Below are positions 1-4,336 of a DNA stretch of 8,234 nucleotides, in pieces (position 1 is the first letter of the stretch; each line of letters begins with the position of its first letter). The notes beneath the pieces were generated by a model. It was given only the letters and a program-made list of their open reading frames with translations, ran no database searches and was not told the origin of the DNA. The position numbers and the translations under genes are program-made. The stretch comes from UBA1162 sp049513695 (GTDB lineage: Bacteria; Chloroflexota; Dehalococcoidia; GIF9; UBA5629). The DNA lies in the NCBI GenBank assembly GCA_049513695.1, contig JBEKVW010000087.1:1-8234 (forward strand), written 5' to 3'.

Positions 1-1
1 T

Positions 2-655
2 GCGGACAAGATAGCCCTGGCCACCAATGGCTATTCGCTATCCATCTCGGAGTTGAAGGCCATGCAGCAGCCGGTGTGGACTTATATCATACTGAGCGAG
101 CCACTTAAAAAGGAGCAACTGGATGAAATCGGCTGGCAGGGGCGTGAAGGCATCGAGGACTACCGCAACCTGGTGCATTATTACCGGTTGACGCCGGACA
201 ACCGCCTGCTGATGGGTGGCCGGGATATCATCGTGAAATACGGCGCCAATATGGATAACGACATTAACCCCCAGATATTCTCACAGCTCGAGCAGGATAT
301 AGTTGATTTTTATCCCTGCCTTAAGGGGCTGCAGATAACGCACCGCTGGGGCGGCCCCGTATCCGTCCCTATGGATATGGTTCCAGCCCTGGGATACCTA
401 GATGATAAGCGGGCTGTATACAGCCTGGGATGCATGGGCCACGGCGTTTCGTTAACCCATCTGAACGGCGAGGTTATGGCTGACCTGTTGTTGGAACGCA
501 AGTCGGAATGGACCGAGTGCTTCCCGGTGAACCGCAGGGTCTTCAAGTGGCCCCCCGAACCGGTCAGGTTCGCCAGCGAGATGGCCATTCTCAGCTATCT
601 GCACGCCGAGGATGCCTGGCTGGAAAGGAAAGGGCTTGGCCCCGCAAGGAAATAG
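2..655 (+). CDS. FAD-dependent oxidoreductase, DAO family (3' part, 5' end outside window)
   Basis: The reading frame is open from the first complete codon, so the gene begins left of the window; 217 residues are visible, roughly the C-terminal half of a typical 400-450 aa DAO-family flavoenzyme. Visible landmarks are the ATNGYS segment near residues 7-12 (the 'vvlATNGys' strand that precedes the substrate domain), the P-x-x-TYIILSEPL strand after it, RWGGP near 115 with a following D-x-x-P, and GCMGHGVSLTH near 143 followed by a helix (GEVMADLLL), the usual C-terminal FAD-contacting GxGHG element. Family knowledge: such enzymes oxidise secondary or primary amines or amino acids (sarcosine-, glycine-oxidase- or PuuB-like) with FAD. 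The substrate cannot be read from this half, and the N-terminal Rossmann GxGxxG is not visible. A TTG at 53 is an internal leucine, not a start. The next gene has its own promoter, so an operon with it is not required. Confidence 0.85.
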   Translation, partial: ADKIALATNGYSLSISELKAMQQPVWTYIILSEPLKKEQLDEIGWQGREGIEDYRNLVHYYRLTPDNRLLMGGRDIIVKYGANMDNDINPQIFSQLEQDIVDFYPCLKGLQITHRWGGPVSVPMDMVPALGYLDDKRAVYSLGCMGHGVSLTHLNGEVMADLLLERKSEWTECFPVNRRVFKWPPEPVRFASEMAILSYLHAEDAWLERKGLGPARK

Positions 656-686
656 GCTTTTCGGGCAAGCTGGGGCACTCCGACGC

Positions 687-715
687 ATGACAGTATGGAC
701 CTGAAGTGATAAAAT
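687..715 (+). promoter_or_regulatory. Sigma70-type promoter for the TSUP gene
   Basis: ATGACA (687-692, 5 of 6 to TTGACA) is followed after 17 bp by TAAAAT (710-715, 5 of 6 to TATAAT), which also carries an extended -10 TG at 707-708. The predicted start of transcription is near 722. That would leave only about 4 nt before the TTG at 726, and so supports the ATG at 768 as the start of the transporter. Confidence 0.6.
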
Positions 716-722
716 CGTTCAG

Positions 723-746
723 CCTTTGCAAGCAGACCCCCAAAGG
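723..746 (+). other. Leader hairpin of the TSUP transcript
   Basis: CCTTTG (723-728) and CAAAGG (741-746) are a perfect 6-bp inverted repeat with a 12-nt loop, right at the predicted 5' end of the transcript. A longer-range competitor is GGACCT (697-702) with AGGTCC (744-749), but its left arm lies upstream of the predicted start and would not be transcribed. It may be a 5'-end stabiliser or chance. Confidence 0.3.
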
Positions 747-767
747 TCCGCTTATAGCTTGGAAAAC

Positions 768-1526
768 ATGGTAAATCCGATTCTGGTCAAGCTGTTCCTG
801 CTGGTGCTGGTGCTGGTATTGTCCCACACGGTCGAGACTGTGCTGGGATTCGGAGCGACCACTATTGCGCTGGCGCTGGGCATCTTCATCTTGCCGCTCA
901 ACACTCTGTTGCCCGTACTGGTCATACTGGGTCTGCTGCAGAGCTCCTGGCTGGTGGCGCGCTGGGTTCGTCATATACAGTGGCGTGTGCTGCTGCTGAA
1001 GATTTTGCCTGGGGCCGTTATCGGCCTGGCGATCGGCATCTATTACCGCACGCAGGTAGCCAGCTATACACAGCTTCTTGTCCTGCTGGGCATTTTCATA
1101 ATGGCCGTATCCGTAATGGAGATAGTGCTTATCTACAAGACCAAAGCGGCAGGGGGTAGCCTGCCCTGGTACATAGGCTGGCCTATCTTGATAGTCGGCG
1201 GTATATTTCACGGTATCTATGCAACCGGCAGCCCGTTGATCATTTACTATTCCAGCCGCGAATTTAAGGAGCCGGCCGATTTTCGAGCCACATTATCCAC
1301 CCTGTGGCTGATCCTCAACATAGGCCTTGTGCTGAGCCTGCATTCCACGGGACAGGTAAATGTCGATACCCTCACTACCACAGGCATCCTGCTGCCGGGA
1401 CTGATCGCCGGTATAGTGCTGGGCAGCTATTTGAAGTTCAGGGCGCTGGTTTTCAAGGTGCTTATATATACAATCCTGTTCGTTGCAGGCCTGCTACTCT
1501 TAATCCAGCAGATTACGAGTTTATGA
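768..1526 (+). CDS. TauE/SafE (TSUP) family membrane transporter
   Basis: A 252-residue, strongly hydrophobic protein, the usual TSUP length, with about 7-8 membrane segments (roughly residues 5-22, 25-43, 46-64, 76-93, 101-123, 133-153, 174-192, 203-222, 229-247). The family's internal duplication shows as two related glycine-rich elements: ETVLGFGATT near 23-32 and GGIFHGIYATGSPL near 144-157. Family members export or import sulfite, sulfoacetate, taurine-derived sulfonates or other small organic acids; the substrate here is unknown. A TTG at 726 would add 14 residues (MQADPQ...), but the ATG at 768 begins directly before the first hydrophobic segment and fits the promoter at 687-715. Its ribosome site is weak (GGA at 761-763). 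It sits between a flavin oxidoreductase and an Fe-S/LUD operon, so it may move their substrate or product; this is inference. Confidence 0.88.
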   Translation: MVNPILVKLFLLVLVLVLSHTVETVLGFGATTIALALGIFILPLNTLLPVLVILGLLQSSWLVARWVRHIQWRVLLLKILPGAVIGLAIGIYYRTQVASYTQLLVLLGIFIMAVSVMEIVLIYKTKAAGGSLPWYIGWPILIVGGIFHGIYATGSPLIIYYSSREFKEPADFRATLSTLWLILNIGLVLSLHSTGQVNVDTLTTTGILLPGLIAGIVLGSYLKFRALVFKVLIYTILFVAGLLLLIQQITSL

Positions 1527-1545
1527 TTTAATTTGAACTTGAATC

Positions 1546-1554
1546 TGTTAAAAT
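1546..1554 (+). promoter_or_regulatory. Extended -10 promoter element of the CCG/LUD operon
   Basis: TGT-TAAAAT is an extended -10 (TG at 1546-1547, hexamer 1549-1554), nearly the same as the TGA-TAAAAT before the TSUP gene. No convincing -35 exists at 17 bp; TTGAAC at 1533-1538 lies too close for this -10 and would need a 15-bp spacer to TATAGA (1554-1559). The leader to the ATG at 1583 would be about 22 nt. Confidence 0.4.
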
Positions 1555-1582
1555 ATAGAAGTTTTTCCGGATAAAAAGATTA

Positions 1583-2596
1583 ATGTCGAGCAAAAATATG
1601 CGAAGACCCATACCTGCCGGGCTAGCCTATATAGCCGATAATATAAACGCCGGGGACAATATACTAGGCTTACCTAAAGCCAACAAGGCCAGATGGGCGG
1701 AGGGGATCGATTTTTCCCGAGACAAATCCACGGTCTTTTTTGCAGGCTGTGGATACCAGTACTCGGCCATGCTTGAGCCGCTGGTGGCTGCGTTAATCCA
1801 GGCGGACCGGGTATCGAATAACCCGGACCTGGCAATTAAGGTTGGGGGCATGTCTAAAAAACTGGGTGTGGATGCGGCGGGCCTTTTTTCAAAAGCAACT
1901 TCCCGCGATGCAGGCAGCGATTCCTCCGTGCTGCGGGACGCCATAAAAGTCTTAAAGGCTATAGGCCTGGACCCAGGCTATCTGGGTGAGAATGAACCCT
2001 GTTGCGGCGCCCCTCTTTACCATATGGGCCTTCAGAAAGAGTTCGCCGCCAATGCAGTTAAGGCATATTCACGGTTGAAGGCATCGGGAGTAAGGAAGAT
2101 CATCGGCATAGTGCCTTCCTGCACCTACGCCCTGCGCAACCTCTTCCCCAGATCGGCGCCGGGCTTCGATATCGAAGTAAGGCATTTTATAGAGGCTGTG
2201 GCTGAAAACATGGGTAATGTAAAGTTCAAATATCCCCGCCGGGCGAAGGTTGCCTATCATGATCCATGCCAGCTTGGCAGATATATGGGGCTGATCGAAC
2301 AGCCACGTGCGGTGCTGAGGGCGGTCGAGAACGTGGAGCTGGTCGAGACGGAATGGACCTCGGGCGAGTGGTCCACCTGTTGTGGCGGGGGCGGTGGGTT
2401 CGAAGTGGTCTTCCCCGATATGAGCCGGACGCTCGCCGTAAATAGAGTAGCAGAACTGGCTGAAACCGGGGCGGATATCATCACCACCCAGTGTCCCGGC
2501 TGCCTGATGCAGCTCAAGGCCGGGCTTAAGGACCTTAAGAGGGATACTATCCAGGTAGTCGATCTGGCCAGCCTGCTGGCGCAGTCTTTGCCCTAA
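1583..2596 (+). CDS. CCG-domain (HdrB/LutA-type) cysteine-rich electron-transfer protein
   Basis: The 337-residue protein carries two CCG cysteine-rich domains. In the first, C56 (FFAGCGYQYS) is followed by C140-C141-G and C180 (VPSCTYAL). In the second, C229 (YHDPCQLGRYMG) is followed by C266-C267-GGGGG, C304 and C307 (QCPGC). The second is a full C/CCG/CxxC set. The first lacks the leading Cys of CxxC, having V177, and has about 83 residues between its first Cys and CC. In HdrB, HdrD, GlpC, GlcF and LutA such domains bind [4Fe-4S] or zinc and carry electrons or act on thiols. The N-terminal stretch (ILGLPKANKARWAEG, 27-41) resembles the linker between ferredoxin and CCG parts in HdrD/GlcF proteins, but no ferredoxin motif is present. 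That part is supplied by the next gene, 20 bp downstream, so the two probably form one complex. No signal peptide or membrane segment is seen, so it is likely cytoplasmic. The ribosome site is weak; ATG 1583 is the first start after the promoter. Confidence 0.85.
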   Translation: MSSKNMRRPIPAGLAYIADNINAGDNILGLPKANKARWAEGIDFSRDKSTVFFAGCGYQYSAMLEPLVAALIQADRVSNNPDLAIKVGGMSKKLGVDAAGLFSKATSRDAGSDSSVLRDAIKVLKAIGLDPGYLGENEPCCGAPLYHMGLQKEFAANAVKAYSRLKASGVRKIIGIVPSCTYALRNLFPRSAPGFDIEVRHFIEAVAENMGNVKFKYPRRAKVAYHDPCQLGRYMGLIEQPRAVLRAVENVELVETEWTSGEWSTCCGGGGGFEVVFPDMSRTLAVNRVAELAETGADIITTQCPGCLMQLKAGLKDLKRDTIQVVDLASLLAQSLP

Positions 2597-2616
2597 ATGA
2601 ACACAAAGTAAGTACG

Positions 2617-3807
2617 ATGACAATATCAAAAGAATATAGAAGAGAGATAAAAGAGGCCCACGCCAACGAGAGGATACGCCTGGCCGTATCACGGGCCGTC
2701 AAAAGTTACCGGACGAACACAAATAATGCTCTTAAGAAGTTTCCGCAAACGCTGAAAATGGCGGAAGAGGTAAGGAAAATCAAGGAGCATTCCATTCAAC
2801 ATATGTGGGAGCTGGCAGAACAGGCTGGACAATGCATCGAGGAGAACCACGGCAAGGCTTATATGGCCAGGACGGCCGGGGAGGCGCTGACTATCATCGA
2901 AGGACTGGTCGGCAAAGGCAAGCTGATTGTCAAAGCCAAGAGCATGACCGCCGATGAGATCGATTTGCGGGAGCATCTGGAGAAGGCCGGGAACGAAGTT
3001 TTCGAGACCGACCTGGGGGAATTCATCATCCAGAAAATGGGGCACCGTCCCATGCATATCCTGTCTCCGGCCATCCATGTGCCGCGTGAAGATGTGGCCA
3101 AGCTTTTTTCTGAGATAACGGGCAAGGAATTGCCTCCCGATATTCCCACGTTGGTAGCTACCGCCAGAGAGCTTCTGCGGGAGAAATTTTTCAGCGCTGA
3201 CATTGGTATCAGCGGAGCCAACGTCGTGGCAGCAGATACCGGCACGTTGTTTATCATCGAAAATGAGGGCAATATCCGCCTGACCACCGGGGCTCCTCCG
3301 GTGCATATCGCTTTGGTAGGCATGGAGAAGCTGGTGCCATCGCTGGAAGATGCCTTCAAAGTAGCCCAGGTAACCTGGCGTTATGCCAACTACACCGTTC
3401 CTTCCTACGTTAATATGATCTCCGGGCCCAGTAAGACCGGAGATATCGAGAAGGTGACAACGTACGGCGCACACGGTCCTAAGGAGCTTCACGTGATATT
3501 TATGGATGACGGAAGGACACGGCTGGCTGCAAACCCCGTTTTACGTCAGGCCCTCTACTGTCTGCGCTGCGGCGGCTGCCTTTATGAATGCCCCGTCTTC
3601 GGGCTAACGGCCGGATTTTTCGGCGATAAATACTTCGCCGGGATCGGAGCTGTCTGGGCTAAAGAAATCACAGGTAACCTGGAAAAAGCATCCTCTATGG
3701 CCTATACCTGCCTGACATGCGGCAGATGCCGGATCAGGTGCCCGATGAAGATCGATGGGCCGGAAATGATACTTGCCCTGCGTAAATCGATCGCCGAGCC
3801 CGAATAA
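2617..3807 (+). CDS. LutB-like protein: LUD domain plus two [4Fe-4S] motifs
   Basis: A 396-residue protein of the LutB/LldF type (lactate utilisation iron-sulfur subunit). The LUD domain covers about residues 60-290 and shows KSM (109-111), ETDLGEFIIQ (130-139), GISGANVVAADTGT (197-210), ENEGN (215-219) and PPVHIALVGMEKLVPSLED. Two ferredoxin motifs follow: C315-x2-C318-x2-C321-x3-C325-P and C365-x2-C368-x2-C371-x3-C375-P. It is shorter than Bacillus-type LutB (about 475 aa), ending soon after the second cluster. It is cytoplasmic and probably passes electrons between the CCG protein upstream and an acceptor. In LutABC the complex oxidises L-lactate to pyruvate. Here LutC is not visible and the CCG partner is HdrD-like, so lactate as substrate is only one possibility; glycolate, other 2-hydroxyacids or a sulfonate derivative are others. 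The ribosome site before ATG 2617 is poor. Co-transcription with 1583-2596 is inferred from the 20-bp gap. Confidence 0.87.
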   Translation: MTISKEYRREIKEAHANERIRLAVSRAVKSYRTNTNNALKKFPQTLKMAEEVRKIKEHSIQHMWELAEQAGQCIEENHGKAYMARTAGEALTIIEGLVGKGKLIVKAKSMTADEIDLREHLEKAGNEVFETDLGEFIIQKMGHRPMHILSPAIHVPREDVAKLFSEITGKELPPDIPTLVATARELLREKFFSADIGISGANVVAADTGTLFIIENEGNIRLTTGAPPVHIALVGMEKLVPSLEDAFKVAQVTWRYANYTVPSYVNMISGPSKTGDIEKVTTYGAHGPKELHVIFMDDGRTRLAANPVLRQALYCLRCGGCLYECPVFGLTAGFFGDKYFAGIGAVWAKEITGNLEKASSMAYTCLTCGRCRIRCPMKIDGPEMILALRKSIAEPE

Positions 3808-3810
3808 TTT

Positions 3811-3831
3811 CTAATATTTCAGGCTAATATT
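3811..3831. repeat. Direct repeat CTAATATT x2
   Basis: CTAATATT occurs at 3811-3818 and again at 3824-3831, a 13-bp period. The AATATT cores are self-complementary, so the pair can also fold as a short weak hairpin. It lies just past the stop of the LUD gene. It could be a protein-binding site upstream of the small transcript or a chance AT-rich repeat; no T-tract follows, so it is not an obvious terminator. Confidence 0.3.
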
Positions 3832-3930
3832 GATGAACGCACAGAACTGGTACAAAAGTTACAGAAAAAACGATAATGAGGGGCTAGCATAAGAGTATAA
3901 AAGAGAGGAAGAGGTGGAGGAGGCAGAAGA

Positions 3931-3936
3931 AGGAGG
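3931..3936 (+). promoter_or_regulatory. Strong Shine-Dalgarno for the 38-codon ORF
   Basis: AGGAGG, extended to AAGGAGGTG, lies 8 nt before ATG 3945 and is the best ribosome site on the + strand of the window. Purine-rich sequence before it offers further SD-like copies (GGAGGAG at 3916-3922). Confidence 0.6.
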
Positions 3937-3944
3937 TGAATGAC

Positions 3945-4061
3945 ATGATGAAGATACTAAGCATGTTGTGTCGGCGCAACCTGATTGCCGACCGCTCCTC
4001 CAGAGGTGACTTTAAAAGTCGGACGGGAGGAGGGAGGAAGGTTCCCGAGCTCCTTGATTAG
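3945..4061 (+). CDS. Small basic protein of 38 residues, unknown function
   Basis: ATG ATG at 3945-3950, preceded at 8 nt by AGGAGG, opens a 38-codon frame ending in TAG at 4059-4061. The protein starts MMKILSMLCRRN and ends GGGRKVPELLD. It is basic (9 Arg/Lys against 4 Asp/Glu), has one Cys (C9) and has no membrane segment beyond a short hydrophobic N-terminus (KILSML). I recognise no family. A GTG at 3936 is in frame but overlaps the ribosome site, so ATG 3945 or 3948 is preferred. The frame is folded into RNA hairpins, including the CTCCTCC/GGAGGAG stem. The Gly-Arg run is encoded by GGA GGA GGG AGG, so that part may be shaped by RNA rather than protein needs. It may be a real small protein, a leader peptide, or a fortuitous frame in a structured RNA. 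The strong ribosome site is the main argument for translation. Confidence 0.5.
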   Translation: MMKILSMLCRRNLIADRSSRGDFKSRTGGGRKVPELLD

Positions 4062-4097
4062 ATTGGGAAAAAGGGCCCAACAGGTAATCTGACAATA

Positions 4098-4115
4098 TTA
4101 GCTCAGGAGAGCTAA
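4098..4115 (+). other. Perfect hairpin with AGGA loop
   Basis: TTAGCTC and GAGCTAA are perfectly complementary over 7 bp and close a four-base AGGA loop. It lies between the stop of the 38-codon frame and the terminator, in an otherwise single-stranded-looking GGA-rich tail. GGA displayed in a hairpin loop is the classic CsrA/RsmA site, but nothing here shows that the host has CsrA. Confidence 0.5.
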
Positions 4116-4151
4116 AGGAAGGAGTAGTGGAACGAAGTAGAGGATAGGCTG

Positions 4152-4183
4152 CCGGATTAACAATCCGGGGCTTTTCTTTTTTT
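4152..4183 (+). terminator. Intrinsic terminator of the small transcript
   Basis: CCGGATT (4152-4158), loop AAC, AATCCGG (4162-4168), then GGC and a T-rich tract of 12 bases with one C (4172-4183). This is the clearest intrinsic terminator in the window. It ends the 3896-4183 transcript, or the LUD operon if that reads through. Confidence 0.8.
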
Positions 4184-4220
4184 ATGTTCTTAATTCGAAG
4201 CCGCCGGCTACCCGATTCCG

Positions 4221-4241
4221 ACCCGTACTTAGGTACCGGGT
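4221..4241. repeat. Inverted repeat with one bulge
   Basis: ACCCGTAC (4221-4228), TTAG, then GTAC-C-GGGT (4233-4241): 8 pairs with one bulged C. It lies in the gap between the terminator and the beta-propeller gene. It may be an upstream regulator site or a leader hairpin. The rest of 4184-4284 shows nothing else I can support. Confidence 0.3.
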
Positions 4242-4284
4242 ACTAAATTCCGCAGGAAAATAGGAGTAACGGGTCTTACGTGCT

Positions 4285-4302
4285 TTTATACACCGGTATA
4301 AA
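4285..4302 (+). promoter_or_regulatory. Perfect dyad overlapping a -10-like TATAAA (operator candidate)
   Basis: TTTATAC-ACCG-GTATAAA is a perfect 7-bp inverted repeat with a 4-bp centre. Its right arm contains TATAAA (4297-4302), a possible -10 box placed 34 bp before the ATG of the beta-propeller gene. No good -35 is visible (CTTACG at 4275-4280 is the nearest). The symmetry and position suggest a repressor or activator site. Confidence 0.4.
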
Positions 4303-4313
4303 CTGGCAATGTA

Positions 4314-4332
4314 GTCCTGAAAAGTTAAGGAC
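4314..4332 (+). promoter_or_regulatory. Ribosome site of the beta-propeller gene, inside a short hairpin
   Basis: AAGGA (4327-4331) lies 5 nt before ATG 4337 and decides that start over the upstream in-frame GTG at 4280. GTCCT (4314-4318) pairs with AGGAC (4328-4332) across a 9-nt loop, so the ribosome site could be partly hidden. The stem is only 5 bp. Confidence 0.45.
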
Positions 4333-4336
4333 CGGG

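Larger units (their letters stand above)
3896..4183 (+). ncRNA. Candidate structured small RNA or structured small-gene mRNA
   Basis: The segment starts at a TATAAA (3896-3901) and ends in an intrinsic terminator (4152-4183). It is purine-rich: 3901-3940 has only 3 pyrimidines. It contains about 16 GGA trinucleotides. Hairpins visible by eye are GTCGGC/GCCGAC (3970-3975 with 3987-3992, 11-nt loop); CTCCTCC/GGAGGAG (3995-4001 with 4026-4032) enclosing GACTT-TAA-AAGTC (4008-4020); TTCCC/GGGAA (4042-4046 with 4065-4069); TTAGCTC-AGGA-GAGCTAA (4098-4115); and the terminator. The 5' end is uncertain: no good -35/-10 pair is seen, and the RNA could instead be read through from the LUD operon. It overlaps a well-initiated 38-codon frame, so it may be an mRNA whose structure is regulatory. 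It matches no RNA family that I recognise. Confidence 0.35.

Noticed and set aside
726..767. Upstream TTG start for the TSUP protein
   Set aside because: It is about 4 nt from the predicted transcription start and adds polar residues before the first membrane segment.
591..1211. 206-codon minus-strand frame over the transporter
   Set aside because: Its product is Gln/His-rich and of low complexity, and the + strand has a clear transporter with promoter; it is a shadow.
2597..2611. Four-codon mini-frame ATG AAC ACA AAG TAA after the CCG gene
   Set aside because: It is too short to judge and has no ribosome site; such frames arise by chance.
2069..2692. 207-codon minus-strand frame across the CCG and LUD genes
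   Set aside because: It is antisense to two genes with conserved cysteine motifs and crosses their junction; no family features are visible.
2689..3492. 267-codon minus-strand frame inside the LUD gene
   Set aside because: The length reflects codon bias of the real + strand gene; the product has no recognisable domain and no ribosome site.
4280..4336. GTG 4280 as start of the propeller gene
   Set aside because: It has no ribosome site at a usable distance, lies inside the regulatory dyad region, and puts 19 residues before the signal sequence; ATG 4337 has AAGGA.
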